The notes: generated from the sequence alone by a model not told the origin. Positions 36,079 through 48,177 are shown, counted from the first letter of the stretch. The stretch: 64,000 nt of DNA from Enhydrobacter sp. (GCF_030246845.1 NZ_CP126889.1:3405001-3469000), one strand, 5' to 3'. Made by a program: numbers and translations.

Positions 36079-36154
36079 TGGTAGGCCCGGCAGGATTCGA
36101 ACCTGCGACATAACCGTTATGAGCGGCTCGTTCTGACCACTGAACTACGGGCCC
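36079..36154 (-). tRNA. tRNA with CAT anticodon (Met elongator or Ile2)
   Basis: 76 nt including encoded CCA. Acceptor 36148-36154 pairs with 36083-36089 (one G-U), D-arm GTTC/GAAC, anticodon stem AGCCG/CGGTT around loop CTCATAA, five-nt variable loop, T-arm GCAGG/CCTGC around TTCGAAT. The loop gives anticodon CAT. Elongator tRNA-Met and lysidine-modified tRNA-Ile2 share it and cannot be separated with certainty by eye; it is not initiator-like. Confidence 0.9.
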
Positions 36155-36188
36155 TCCGCAACCGGCACGGCCGGGCCCGCTTCTTACA

Positions 36189-36896
36189 CTATTCGGCGGG
36201 CGGCACGAACATATAGCCGACACCGCGCACGGTGCGAATGACCGTGGGCTTGTCGGGCGAGGGCTCGATCTTGCGCCGGATGCGGGTGATGCGCAGGTCG
36301 ATCGCCCGGTCGAACGGGTCGCGGGCGCGATGGCTGGTCGTCTCCAGGAGCCAGTCGCGGCTGAGCGGCCGGTTGGGGTTCTCGGCGAAGATCTTGAGGA
36401 GGTCGAATTCGCCCGCGGTGATCGCCACGTCCGCGCCGGCATCGTCCTGCAGCGTCCGCTTGGCGAGATCGAGCATATGGCGCCCCATGCGCACGCGCTC
36501 GATCATGGACGGCGTCGCCTTGTGTGCCGACCGGCGCAGCACGCTCTTGCAGCGCGCCAGAAGTTCGCGCGGCTCATACGGCTTGGACACATAGTCGTCG
36601 GCGCCGCTCTCCAGCCCCAGCACCTTGTCGACCGAGTCCCCGGCCGCCGTCAGCATGATGATGCCCACCCGCGTGCTGCTCTCGCGCAGCCAGCGTGCGA
36701 GCGCGAAGCCGTCGTCCTGGCCCGGGAGCTGGACGTCGAGGAGCACGAGGTCGGGCATGGCCCGGGAGACCTGGCGGCGCATCTGCGCCCCGTTCTCGAC
36801 GGCGATCACCCTGAGATCATGATTCATGAGGTAGGTCTCGGCGGCCTTGCGCTGAAATGCGTCGTCCTCGACCAACAAGACGGAAGGCTGTTGCAT
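36189..36896 (-). CDS. OmpR-family response regulator
   Basis: A 235-aa regulator: receiver domain with acidic pocket LLVEDD, phospho-acceptor Asp in VLLDVQLPG (near 55), Thr/Lys in MLTAAG and VSKPYEP; C-terminal winged HTH with LTAGEFDLLKIFAENPNRPLS-like segment, RAIDLRITRIRRKI and IRTVRGVGYMF. Divergent from a hybrid histidine kinase gene across an AT-rich region, so they form a likely pair. Confidence 0.95.
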   Translation of the reverse strand: MQQPSVLLVEDDAFQRKAAETYLMNHDLRVIAVENGAQMRRQVSRAMPDLVLLDVQLPGQDDGFALARWLRESSTRVGIIMLTAAGDSVDKVLGLESGADDYVSKPYEPRELLARCKSVLRRSAHKATPSMIERVRMGRHMLDLAKRTLQDDAGADVAITAGEFDLLKIFAENPNRPLSRDWLLETTSHRARDPFDRAIDLRITRIRRKIEPSPDKPTVIRTVRGVGYMFVPPAE

Positions 36897-37050
36897 GGCT
36901 TGATCCGGAAATTAATAAAGTCTATGCCTATAAAATACCACTATTTTGCAATAATTTATAGTCCATTCTTAAGGTTTTTGATACATTAATGGGTCCTGCT
37001 AGGGGCCAGACACAATATGTTGGCATCCGCTCTTTCCCGGCTCGGGCCGC
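36897..37050. promoter_or_regulatory. AT-rich divergent promoter region
   Basis: Between the response regulator (minus) and the hybrid kinase (plus). Positions 36910-36990 are strikingly AT-rich compared with all neighbours. They hold AAAATA (36932-36937), CCAC, TATTTT (36942-36947), a small dyad that could be a regulator site. No single best -35/-10 pair stands out. Confidence 0.45.
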
Positions 37051-39215
<2,165 letters not shown>

Positions 39216-39219
<4 letters not shown>

Positions 39220-39545
39220 GCGAGGCATACGATCGCGGCAGGCTGGTCGAGCTATTCGGCGAGGATCCGGAGGCGCTGGCCGAGGTCGAGCGGGAGTTCC
39301 TCGATACGGCCCGGGAAGCGACGCGCGAGATCGAGGGGACCGAGGATCCTGCCGCCATCGCGCGGGCCGCACATCGCCTCAAGGGCGCCTCCGGCATGAT
39401 CGGCGCCGTCGCGTTGCATCAGATCGCGGAAGCCGTCGAGCAGGCGGCCAGGGCGCATGATCTCACGACCGTGCGCCGCATGCACGACGTCTTTCGCCAC
39501 GAGGTCCAGCGCGTCGCCAGCCAGGCCGGTCTGACGATCGAATAG
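39216..39545 (+). CDS. Hpt domain phosphotransfer protein
   Basis: A 109-aa helical-bundle phosphotransfer protein; the active His lies in [14 protein letters not shown] (near 49-62). Its ATG overlaps the hybrid kinase stop. It would carry phosphate from the kinase's receiver to a response regulator, most simply the divergent OmpR-type one (inference). Confidence 0.9.
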
Positions 39546-39603
39546 CCCTCGCCCGACCGAGTGCCCGCCTGAACGCGCCGAAGGGTCGGCTCCTGGAGAA
39601 GCG

Positions 39604-40509
39604 TCAGCGCCGCGGGCGCAGCAGGATCGTCGACGAGTAGGAGAGCAGCGGCTTGCCGTTCTGCTCCAGGAGGCCGCGCAGGAAGGCGAGTGTCCTGCCG
39701 TGGCGTGGGACCTCGACGCGGGTCGTGAGCGGCGAGAGCGCGTCGCCGGCGGCCAGGAACTCGGCGGCGAAGGAGACGGTGCTGGGCGCCATGCCCGTGA
39801 CCAGCCCCGCCGCACGCGTCACCGCCGAATCGGCGAAGCTCATCATATAGCCGCCATGCAGCACGCCGCCCGAATTGCACATATGCGGGAGCGTCGGCTG
39901 GACGAGCGTCGCGCCATCCGCTTCCTTGCGCGCATAGGACGGACCGATATGGCGTGAGTACACGCTGGCATTGGCCAGGAGGTCGAAATCGGCGGGCACG
40001 GTCTGTGGCGTGACGGCCACCGCTGCTCGCGCCGCCTCCTTGCGCGCCATCGCCTTGTCGCGCGCGACGTGCCGGCAGACGCCGGACCAGAGCGCGACGA
40101 TGCGGCCTTCCTGCGTGATGCTGCCGCGTGCGAAGGCGAGCCGTCCCGTGACCTGCAGCGGCTCGCCGCGCGCCTCTAGTGGCGGGCCGATCCGTCCTGC
40201 GTTCAGGAACTCGACGGCGATGCTGACCGTCATTGCAAACGAGCTGTTGCTGCCGCCGTCGGCGGCCCGCCCGGCGACCAGGCAAAGCGCATAGTCGGCG
40301 AAGGTCAGAACCGCGCCGCCATGAACACCGCCAGCGTAGTTGGCATGACGCGGCTCGGTCGGCAGCACGCAGTGCACGCTGTCCTTTGCCCGCGCATCGC
40401 CGTCGATTCGAAAGTAGAACGGACCGGTGTGGTCCTCGAACGGATCGGACGGCACGAACGTCGAATAGCGCGCGAGATCGATCGCGGCGGGAGTGGCAGT
40501 ATCGGGCAT
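39604..40509 (-). CDS. Tandem hot-dog (PaaI-type) thioesterase
   Basis: A 301-aa protein with two consecutive PaaI-like hot-dog domains. Each shows the motif with active-site region: NYAGGVHGGAVLTFADYAL (about 65-83) and NSGGVLHGGYMMSFADSAV (about 215-233). Each domain ends in an EFL-A-x strand. Two-domain fusions can form pseudo-dimers. Probably hydrolyses acyl-CoA; substrate unknown. ATG 40509 gives a natural start; divergent from the enoyl-CoA hydratase gene. Confidence 0.88.
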   Translation of the reverse strand: MPDTATPAAIDLARYSTFVPSDPFEDHTGPFYFRIDGDARAKDSVHCVLPTEPRHANYAGGVHGGAVLTFADYALCLVAGRAADGGSNSSFAMTVSIAVEFLNAGRIGPPLEARGEPLQVTGRLAFARGSITQEGRIVALWSGVCRHVARDKAMARKEAARAAVAVTPQTVPADFDLLANASVYSRHIGPSYARKEADGATLVQPTLPHMCNSGGVLHGGYMMSFADSAVTRAAGLVTGMAPSTVSFAAEFLAAGDALSPLTTRVEVPRHGRTLAFLRGLLEQNGKPLLSYSSTILLRPRR

Positions 40510-40593
40510 TCCGGTCGGCTCTTGTGAAACGTCGGGAGCGGGCTCTATTAGAGGAATTTCCCCCGACGACAAAGAGCCACGGAGCGAAACCGC

Positions 40594-41379
40594 ATGACGC
40601 CTGCTGCGCACAAGATCGAAGTCCGGCGCGAGCAGCGCGAGAAGGGTGCGGTCGTCCATGTGGTCTACGACTATTCGCGGCGGCTGAACGTGCTGGGTCC
40701 GCCGGCGCTGCACGATCTTGCCGACACCTTCCATACGCTGGCCAAGGACGATGATCTGCGGGTCGTCGTGCTGTCGGGGGCGGGCGGGCGCGCCTTCATC
40801 GGGGGCGCCGACATCAATCACATGGCGGCATTGCGCCAGGGCGAGGAGGGTCGTGCTTTCATCACCCTGATCCACAAGCTCTGCCAGTCGATCCGCGACT
40901 GCCCCGTGCCGGTGATCTGCCGCATGGAAGGCTATACGCTGGGCGCAGGCCTCGAGGTCGCGGCGGCGTGCGACATGCGTATCGCATCGGACAACGCCTT
41001 CTTCGGCATGCCGGAGGTGAAAGTCGGCGTGCCGTCGGTGGTCGAGGCGGCATTGCTGCCCCGCCTGGTCGGCTGGGGGCGCACCGCGCGGCTGCTGCTC
41101 ACCGCGGAGACGATCGACGCCGCGGCGGCCGAGGCCTGGGGATTGGTCGAGGAGGTGGTGCCGGTGGCCGAACTGGACGCGGCAGTGGAGCGTTCGGTGC
41201 AGGCCATCGTCGAGGCTGTCCCCGCCGCTGTGCGCAGCCAGAAGCGGTTGATGCGCCGCTGGGAACGGCTGTCACTCGACGAGGCGGTGCAGGTGGGCAT
41301 CGACGCCTTCGCGCAATCCGTTGCCGAGGGCGGGCATCTCCAACCCATGGCAGAGTTCGTCCACCGCAAGAAGAAATAG
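40594..41379 (+). CDS. Enoyl-CoA hydratase/isomerase family protein
   Basis: A 261-aa crotonase-fold protein: VVLSGAGGRAFIGGADINHM is the oxyanion-hole and CoA segment, EGYTLGAGLEVAAACDMRIA the second, and MPEVKVGVPSVVEAALLPRLVG follows. The usual catalytic Glu at the first position is hard to assign, so hydratase versus isomerase activity is open. Adjacent to a thioesterase gene. Confidence 0.9.
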   Translation: MTPAAHKIEVRREQREKGAVVHVVYDYSRRLNVLGPPALHDLADTFHTLAKDDDLRVVVLSGAGGRAFIGGADINHMAALRQGEEGRAFITLIHKLCQSIRDCPVPVICRMEGYTLGAGLEVAAACDMRIASDNAFFGMPEVKVGVPSVVEAALLPRLVGWGRTARLLLTAETIDAAAAEAWGLVEEVVPVAELDAAVERSVQAIVEAVPAAVRSQKRLMRRWERLSLDEAVQVGIDAFAQSVAEGGHLQPMAEFVHRKKK

Positions 41380-41558
41380 CCGTATTTTATTGATGTAAAA
41401 TCGATTTCTTCTGTGGGCCTTTCCTCTTGCGCGGCCGACGTCGCGAAACCAGATAGACGCGGTTTCCGCTCGCGCCCATGAGGTGGCAGCGGCAATGGCT
41501 TGCGGGGCGTCCTATTTTCACTCTGAAATCCGTTGATCGACAAAATAATATCGTTCGA

Positions 41559-41585
41559 TTGACACAGTTTCGCCGTGCGTATAGA
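41559..41585 (+). promoter_or_regulatory. Candidate promoter for the tetR-RND operon
   Basis: TTGACA (41559-41564) and TATAGA (41580-41585), spaced 15 nt, lie 30 nt before the TetR start. An ATCGA (41535-41539 region) / TCGAT (41554-41558 region) dyad overlaps the upstream edge and could be the TetR operator. The gap 41380-41614 otherwise holds no gene. Confidence 0.4.
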
Positions 41586-41614
41586 GAGCCGCGCTGCACT
41601 GCAGAGCGGATTGC

Positions 41615-42334
41615 ATGAACCACAGCGCATTACGGCAACGACCGGGCGCCTATGCCCGCGGCGAGGACACCCGCCGGCGCATCCTCGAGACGGCGCTCGA
41701 GATCTTCGCCGCCGTCGGCTACGAGGGCGCCAGCACCCGGCATCTCGCCGAGCGTGCGGGCGTGAACTTGCCGGCTATTCAATACTATTTCGGCAGCAAG
41801 GAAGGCCTTTACCGCGCCGTCATCGAGCAGATCGTGCAGCACAACGAGGCACGCATGGCGCCGCTGGCCTTGAAGGTTCGCGCCGCGCTCGCCGGTTCCG
41901 AGACCCCGCGCGCGGAGCTGCTCGATCTCCTGTGCGAAATGCTCGAGGCGTTCGTCGGCCTGATCGCCGGCGGACCGCAAAACGAGAGCCGGCGCCTGCT
42001 TTATGCGCGGGCCGAGATCGAGTGCACGGCCGGCCTCGAGCTCTTGCACAAGACGGGGATGCGCCAGATCTTCGAGCCCTGTCTTGCGCTGGTCGGCCGG
42101 CTGCTTGGCCGCTCGGTCGAGGATCAGGCGGTCGTGCTGCGCACGGTGGCGCTGCTCGGCCAGGTGACGATCTTCTGCAATCGCGGCGTGCGCGAGGCGC
42201 TCGGCCTCGAACTCTTCAGCGAGGAGCGCGTGCGGGCCGTCCAGGCGCTGGTGCGCTCCCAGACCGAGGCCATCATGCGCGACGCCATGGCGGCGTCGTG
42301 CCAGACCGAACCCAGGGCGGACCATAATCGATGA
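41615..42334 (+). CDS. TetR/AcrR family regulator of the RND efflux operon
   Basis: A 239-aa regulator with an N-terminal HTH (TRRRILETALEIFAAVGYEG, TRHLAERAGVNLPAIQYYFGSKEGLY) and a CerR-type (DUF1956-like) ligand domain. Its stop overlaps the outer-membrane-factor start (ATGA at 42331-42334), so it is in one operon with the pump it most likely represses. Confidence 0.92.
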   Translation: MNHSALRQRPGAYARGEDTRRRILETALEIFAAVGYEGASTRHLAERAGVNLPAIQYYFGSKEGLYRAVIEQIVQHNEARMAPLALKVRAALAGSETPRAELLDLLCEMLEAFVGLIAGGPQNESRRLLYARAEIECTAGLELLHKTGMRQIFEPCLALVGRLLGRSVEDQAVVLRTVALLGQVTIFCNRGVREALGLELFSEERVRAVQALVRSQTEAIMRDAMAASCQTEPRADHNR

Positions 42335-43908
42335 CGCGTTCCACTTCTTCCCTGTCGCGTGCCGCCCGGCGCGCGGGTCTCGGTGTCCTTGCGCTGGCAA
42401 GTCTCGCCGCCGCGGGCGGCTGCGCGATCGGTCCGGATTTCAAGCGGCCCGCCAAGCCCACGACGACCGGCTACACGCCGGAAAATCTCGTTCCGACGAC
42501 GGCATCGGCGGGCATCACCGACGGCGGCGCGGCGCAAACCTTCGATCCCGGCGCGGATATTCCCGGCCAGTGGTGGGAGCTCTATCGCTCGCCCGAACTC
42601 AATACGCTGATCGCTGAGGCGCTCAAGGCCAATCCCGACCTCGATGCCGCGCAGGCCTCGCTGCGTCAGGCCAATGAGCTGCTCTATGCGCAGCAGGGCA
42701 CGTTGTTCCCGACCTTCAGCGCCAATGGCCAGGCCCAGCAGCAGAAGTTCAACGGCGCGAGCACGGGTCAGCCGGGTCTCGTCCAGGTGTTCGGTGTCAC
42801 CACCGGCTCGCTCAACGTTTCCTACAACCCGGACATCTGGGGCGGCGCGCGGCGGTCGGTCGAGGCGCAGGCGGCGCAGGCCGAGGTCGAGCGTTTCCAG
42901 CTCGAGGCGACGTACCTGACCCTTACGTCCAACGTCGTCGTGGCGGCAGTGAACCTCGCCTCGTTGCGCGCCCAGATCGCCGCGACCGAGGACATCATCC
43001 GGATCCAGACCGATTCGCTGCGCGTGGTGCAGACCCAGTTCGACCTGGGCGGTGCGGCGCGCTCGGACGTGCTGCAGCAGCAGGCCACGCTGGCATCCAC
43101 CCAGGCGCAGCTTCCGCCATTGCAGAAGCAGCTCGCCCAGCAGCGCAACCAGCTCATGACGCTGCTCGGCAAGCCGCCGACCGAGGATGCCGGGCAGGGG
43201 CTCAGGCTCTCCACCCTGCATCTGCCGGAGCAACTGCCGCTCAGCCTGCCCTCGCAGCTCGTGGAGCAGCGGCCCGACGTGCGTTCGGCCGAGGCGCAGC
43301 TCCACGTCGCGAGCGCCAATGTCGGCGTGGCCGAGGCGGCGCAGTTTCCGCAGTTCCAGATCACCGGTCTGTGGGGCGTTGCATCGGCCGGCTTGAGCAC
43401 GTTCTTCATGCCGGGCTCGGGTGTCTGGAATATCGGCATCAGCCTTGCGCAGACGCTGATCGACGGCGGCCAGCTCGAGCACAAGAAGCTCGCCGCGGCG
43501 GCGGCCTACGACAAGGCGGCCGCGCAGTACCGCAGCACCGTGCTCTCGGCGTTCCAGGACGTGGCCAATGCGCTGCGTGCCTTGCAGTCCGACGCCGACA
43601 CGCTGAAGGCGACGGTGCTGGCCGAGCAGACGGCGCAGGCCAGCCTCAATCTCGCGCAGCAGCAGTACCAGCTCGGCGCGGTCAACTACCTGACGCTCCT
43701 GAACTCGCAGCAGCAGTACCAGAACGCGCTGGTCAACCGCGTGAAGGCGCAGGGGCAGCGCTATGCCGACACCGCGGCGCTGTTCCAGGCGCTGGGCGGC
43801 GGCTGGTGGAACCGCAACGACGTCAGGCCCGAATCGAACGGCAAGCCGGGCGGCATCGTCAATCTGCCGCCGGTGCAGGACATCAAGCCGCCCCGCGCGG
43901 GACACTGA
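42331..43908 (+). CDS. RND efflux outer-membrane factor (NodT family lipoprotein)
   Basis: A 525-aa TolC-like channel. Lipobox LAAAGGC near residue 30 marks it as a lipoprotein, followed by AIGPDFKRP, typical of NodT/OprM. PGQWWELYRSPELN, LVEQRPDVRSAEAQL and NYLTLLNSQQQYQNA are family blocks; the long helices are rich in Gln and Ala. Co-encoded with adaptor and pump. Confidence 0.95.
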   Translation: MTRSTSSLSRAARRAGLGVLALASLAAAGGCAIGPDFKRPAKPTTTGYTPENLVPTTASAGITDGGAAQTFDPGADIPGQWWELYRSPELNTLIAEALKANPDLDAAQASLRQANELLYAQQGTLFPTFSANGQAQQQKFNGASTGQPGLVQVFGVTTGSLNVSYNPDIWGGARRSVEAQAAQAEVERFQLEATYLTLTSNVVVAAVNLASLRAQIAATEDIIRIQTDSLRVVQTQFDLGGAARSDVLQQQATLASTQAQLPPLQKQLAQQRNQLMTLLGKPPTEDAGQGLRLSTLHLPEQLPLSLPSQLVEQRPDVRSAEAQLHVASANVGVAEAAQFPQFQITGLWGVASAGLSTFFMPGSGVWNIGISLAQTLIDGGQLEHKKLAAAAAYDKAAAQYRSTVLSAFQDVANALRALQSDADTLKATVLAEQTAQASLNLAQQQYQLGAVNYLTLLNSQQQYQNALVNRVKAQGQRYADTAALFQALGGGWWNRNDVRPESNGKPGGIVNLPPVQDIKPPRAGH

Positions 43909-43920
43909 AGGACGAACGCT

Positions 43921-45051
43921 ATGATCAAGCGAATGCTCATCATGTTGGTTCTGGTCGGGGCTACCCTGTTCGGGGTCTTCGGCTTCAAGAGCTTCGTCGA
44001 CGGCAAGATCAAGGAAGCCATGTCGGGCATGGGCAACCAGCCGCAGACGGTGGCCACGGCGGTCGCGCAGTTGACCGACTGGCAGGCACAGGTCGAGGCC
44101 GTCGGCTCGCTGCGGGCAGTCAGAGGTGCCGATCTCTCGCTCGAGCTCGCCGGTGTGGTCGACAAGATCGAGTTCAAGTCCGGCCAGGACGTCAAGGCCG
44201 GCCAGGTGCTCCTGCGCCTGCGCAACGACGACGATGTTGCCAAGCTCGAATCGCTCGAGGCCGTGGCCAAGCTCGCCCAGATCACCTACGACCGCGATCT
44301 CAAGCAGTTCAAGGCCCAGGCGGTGAGCCAGGCGACGATCGACAGCGACGCCGCCAACCTAAAGAACAGCAAGGCGCAGGTCGAACAGCAGCGCGCGATC
44401 GTCGACAAGAAGATCCTGAGGGCTCCGTTCGACGGCAATCTCGGCCTGCGGCAGGTCGATCTCGGCCAATACCTCGCGCCGGGAACTGTGGTCGTCACCC
44501 TGCAGGCGCTGACGCCGATCTATGCCGACTTCCTGCTGCCGCAGCAGGCGCTCGACAAGATCGAGGTCGGGCAGCCGGTGACCGCGAAGGTCGACACCTA
44601 TCCGGGCAAGACCTTCACGGGCAAGATCACGGCCATCAATCCCAAGGTCGAGGCCTCGACGCGCAACGTGCAGGTGCGCGCCACCATCCAAAATCCGGAC
44701 AGGCTGCTGATGCCCGGCATGTACGTAACCGTCGACACCGAGATCGGCGAGCCGCGGAAGATGGTGACGCTGCCGCAGACGGCGATCAGCTACAACTCCT
44801 ACGGCGACCTGGTCTATGTCGTCGAGGAGAAGGGCAAGGGTTCGGACGGCAAGCCACAGCTCGCCGTGCGACAGACCTTCGTCGCCGTCGGACCGACGCG
44901 CGGCGACCAGGTCGCCATCACCAAGGGACTGAAGGAAGGCACGACCGTCGTCACGGCGGGCCAGATGAAGCTGCGCAACGGCGTGCCGGTCGTGGTCGAC
45001 AACTCGGTGGTGCCGAAGGACGATCCCGATCCCAAGCCGGTCGATCACTGA
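43921..45051 (+). CDS. RND efflux periplasmic adaptor (membrane fusion protein)
   Basis: A 376-aa HlyD/AcrA-like adaptor anchored by an N-terminal membrane segment (MLIMLVLVGATLFGVFGF). GADLSLELAGVVDKIEFKSGQDVKAGQVLLRL is the first half-lipoyl motif region, read in blocks; a helical hairpin follows, then LRAPFDGNLGLRQVDLGQYL and the beta-barrel segment (VEASTRNVQVRATIQNPD). Starts 12 nt after the outer-membrane factor. Confidence 0.94.
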   Translation: MIKRMLIMLVLVGATLFGVFGFKSFVDGKIKEAMSGMGNQPQTVATAVAQLTDWQAQVEAVGSLRAVRGADLSLELAGVVDKIEFKSGQDVKAGQVLLRLRNDDDVAKLESLEAVAKLAQITYDRDLKQFKAQAVSQATIDSDAANLKNSKAQVEQQRAIVDKKILRAPFDGNLGLRQVDLGQYLAPGTVVVTLQALTPIYADFLLPQQALDKIEVGQPVTAKVDTYPGKTFTGKITAINPKVEASTRNVQVRATIQNPDRLLMPGMYVTVDTEIGEPRKMVTLPQTAISYNSYGDLVYVVEEKGKGSDGKPQLAVRQTFVAVGPTRGDQVAITKGLKEGTTVVTAGQMKLRNGVPVVVDNSVVPKDDPDPKPVDH

Positions 45052-45064
45052 GGGACGGCAGGTC

Positions 45065-48000
45065 ATGAAGTTCACGGACATCTTCATCCGCCGCCCCGTG
45101 CTGGCGACGGTGGTCAGCCTGATGATCCTCGTCGTGGGGCTGCGCTCGGTGTTCACGCTGCCGGTGCTGCAGTATCCTCAGACCGAGAACGCGGTCGTCA
45201 CCGTGACAACGACCTTCTACGGCGCCGACCCTGCCGTGATCGCGGGGTTCATCACCACGCCGCTCGAGAAGGCGATCGCGCAGGCCAACGGCATCGACTA
45301 CATGACGTCGTCCTCGATCAGCGGGGTCAGCACCATCACGGTCTACCTGCGGCTGAACTGGGACGCCAACAAGGCGATGACCGAGATCAACGCCAAGGTG
45401 AACTCGGTGCTGAACGCCCTGCCGACGGGCACGCAGCAGCCGGTGCTGACGGTCAAGGTCGGTCAGACCATCGACGCCATGTATCTCGGCTTCTCGAGCG
45501 ACAAGCTCGCGCCCAACCAGATCACGGACTACATCACGCGCGTGGTGCAGCCCAAGCTGCAGGCGGTCGAAGGCGTGCAGACGGCCGAGATACTGGGCGG
45601 CAAGAACTTCGCGCTGCGCGCCTGGCTCGATCCGCAGAAGCTCGCCGCCTATGGCCTCACCGCGGCCGACGTGGCGAACCAGCTCTCCGCCAACGACTAC
45701 ATCTCCGGCCTGGGCAATACCAAGGGCCAGATGGTGCAGGTGACGCTCACCGCGTCGACGGCGCTGCGCACGCTCAATGAATTCCGCAACCTCGTGCTGA
45801 AGCAGGACGGCGGGGCCATCGTGCGCCTCTCCGACGTGGCGAAGGTGACGCTGGGCTCGGAAGACTATGAGAGCGAGGTCGGCTTCGACGGTGCCCAGGC
45901 AGTCTATATCGGCATTCAGGTGGCGCCGGCGGCCAATCTGCTGAACGTGGTCAAGGGCGTGCGGGCCATCTGGCCGGATCTCGTCTCCCAGCTCCCGCAG
46001 GGGCTGGAGGGCAGGATCGTCTACGACTCGACTGCGTTCGTGAACAGTTCGATCGACGAGGTGGTCCGCACGCTCGTGGAAGCGCTGCTGATCGTCACCG
46101 TGGTGGTGTTCCTGTTCCTGGGCTCCCTGCGATCGGTGTTCATTCCGACGGTGGCCATCCCCCTGTCACTGGTCGGCACCTTCTCGATGATGCTGATCTT
46201 CGGGTTCTCCATCAATCTCCTGACGCTCCTCGCCCTGGTGCTCGCCATCGGCCTGGTGGTCGACGACGCGATCATCGTGGTCGAGAACGTCAACCGCCAT
46301 CTCGAGGAGGGTATGAAGCCCGTTCCCGCCGCCATCCAGGCGGCGCGCGAGCTCGGCAGCCCGATCATCGCCATGACGGTGGTGTTGGTCGCCGTCTACG
46401 TGCCGATCGGCTTCCAGAAGGGCCTGACCGGCGCGCTCTTCACCGAGTTCGCCTTCACGCTGGTGGGCGCCGTGACCATCTCCGCGATCGTGGCGCTCAC
46501 GCTTTCGCCGATGATGTGCTCGCGGCTCCTGAAGCCGCACGGCGAGGGGGTCACCCGCTGGGAAGCCGCCTTCATCCGGTTCATCGACCGCAATTTCGAT
46601 CGGCTGCGGCGCGGCTACGGACGGTGGCTCGACGGCAGTCTGAGCTATCTCCCGGTGACGGCGACGTTCGCCGTCATCATCCTGGGCAGCATCTATTTCT
46701 TCTATTCGAGCATCAAGGCCGAGCTGGCGCCGCAGGAGGACCAGGGCGTCATCATCACCTTGGCCACCAACTCGCCGACGGCGACGCTCGACCAGCGCCT
46801 GATGTATGCGCGGCAGGTCTACGAGATCTTCGCCAAGCATCCGGAGACGGATCACGTCTTCCAGCTCGACGTACCGGGGCAGGCAATCGCCGGCATGGTG
46901 CTGAAGCCCTGGGACGAGCGCAAGCTCACCTCCAACGACCTTCAGCCGGTCATCCAGCAGCAGGTGGCGGGCATCGCCGGTGCGCAGGTGGTGGCCTTCC
47001 AGCTTCCGCCGCTGCCCGGCAGCACCGGCCTGCCGGTCCAGTTCGTGATCACCACCACCGGCGGCTTCGAGTCGTTGAACGAGGTGGCGCAGAACTTCCT
47101 GAAGGAGGCGCTGCAGAGCGGCATGTTCATCTTCCTGAACACCGACCTCAAGATCGACCAGCCTCAGGCCACGGTACAGATCGATCGCGACAAGGCGGCC
47201 CAGCTCGGGCTCAAGATGAGCGACATCGGTGGCGCGCTCGCCTGGATGCTGGGCGGCGGCTACGTCAACTACTTCAACCTCGACGGCCGGTCCTACAAGG
47301 TGATGCCGCAGGTGCAGCAGCGCTCGCGGCTCAATTCCGACCAGGTCAAGAACTACTACATCAACGCGTCCGACGGCACGCCTGTGCCGGTCTCGACCGT
47401 GGCGAAGATCACCACCAAGGCGATCCCCGAGTCGCTGAACCACTTCCAGCAGCTCAACAGCGCCACGATCCAGGGCGTCGCCTTTCCGGGCGTTTCCCAA
47501 GCCGATGCCCTCAAGTTCCTCCAGGATCTCGCCGCGCGCACCCTGCCGGCCGGCTACTCGGTCGACTATGGCGGCCAGTCGCGGCAGTACATCCAGGAAT
47601 CGGGCGGCTTCGTCACCACCTTCGCCTTCGCCCTGATCATCATCTTCCTGTCGCTGGCGGCGCTGTTCGAAAGCTTCCGCGACCCGTTGATCATCCTGTT
47701 CTCCGTGCCGATGTCGATTGCGGGCGCGCTCCTGTTCCTGCTCGTGCTCAGCACTTTCGGCGTGCTCGGCGCGACCATGAACATCTACACGCAGGTCGGC
47801 CTGGTGACGCTGATGGGCCTCATCAGCAAGCACGGCATCCTGATCGTGGAGGTGGCCAACGAGCAGCAGACGCTCGGCAAGTCGAAGCGCGAGGCCGTCG
47901 TGGCGGCCGCAAGCATCCGATTCCGGCCGATCCTGATGACCACGGCGGCGATGGTGCTCGGCGTGGTGCCGCTGATCATGGCCACCGGGGCCGGCGCTCT

Positions 48001-48157
48001 GTCGCGCTTCTGCATGGGGCTGGTGATCGCTTCGGGCCTTTCGCTCGGCACCTTGTTCACGCTGTTCGTGGTCCCGGCGGTGTATGTCATGCTGGCGGGC
48101 GATCACCACAGGAAGGACGACGAGGCCGAGGAGGCGCTGCCGGCCCCGGCCGAGTGA
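45065..48157 (+). CDS. RND efflux pump permease, HAE1/AcrB type
   Basis: A 1030-aa inner-membrane proton-driven pump with twelve predicted membrane segments and two large periplasmic loops. It starts KFTDIFIRRPVLATVV; TM4 has the proton-relay pair in GLVVDDAIIVVENV, and RFRPILMTTAAMVLGVVPL is the second-half counterpart. Substrates cannot be predicted. Third structural gene of the TetR-controlled operon. Confidence 0.96.
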   Translation: MKFTDIFIRRPVLATVVSLMILVVGLRSVFTLPVLQYPQTENAVVTVTTTFYGADPAVIAGFITTPLEKAIAQANGIDYMTSSSISGVSTITVYLRLNWDANKAMTEINAKVNSVLNALPTGTQQPVLTVKVGQTIDAMYLGFSSDKLAPNQITDYITRVVQPKLQAVEGVQTAEILGGKNFALRAWLDPQKLAAYGLTAADVANQLSANDYISGLGNTKGQMVQVTLTASTALRTLNEFRNLVLKQDGGAIVRLSDVAKVTLGSEDYESEVGFDGAQAVYIGIQVAPAANLLNVVKGVRAIWPDLVSQLPQGLEGRIVYDSTAFVNSSIDEVVRTLVEALLIVTVVVFLFLGSLRSVFIPTVAIPLSLVGTFSMMLIFGFSINLLTLLALVLAIGLVVDDAIIVVENVNRHLEEGMKPVPAAIQAARELGSPIIAMTVVLVAVYVPIGFQKGLTGALFTEFAFTLVGAVTISAIVALTLSPMMCSRLLKPHGEGVTRWEAAFIRFIDRNFDRLRRGYGRWLDGSLSYLPVTATFAVIILGSIYFFYSSIKAELAPQEDQGVIITLATNSPTATLDQRLMYARQVYEIFAKHPETDHVFQLDVPGQAIAGMVLKPWDERKLTSNDLQPVIQQQVAGIAGAQVVAFQLPPLPGSTGLPVQFVITTTGGFESLNEVAQNFLKEALQSGMFIFLNTDLKIDQPQATVQIDRDKAAQLGLKMSDIGGALAWMLGGGYVNYFNLDGRSYKVMPQVQQRSRLNSDQVKNYYINASDGTPVPVSTVAKITTKAIPESLNHFQQLNSATIQGVAFPGVSQADALKFLQDLAARTLPAGYSVDYGGQSRQYIQESGGFVTTFAFALIIIFLSLAALFESFRDPLIILFSVPMSIAGALLFLLVLSTFGVLGATMNIYTQVGLVTLMGLISKHGILIVEVANEQQTLGKSKREAVVAAASIRFRPILMTTAAMVLGVVPLIMATGAGALSRFCMGLVIASGLSLGTLFTLFVVPAVYVMLAGDHHRKDDEAEEALPAPAE

Positions 48158-48177
48158 CCGAAGGCGTTCGATCACCC

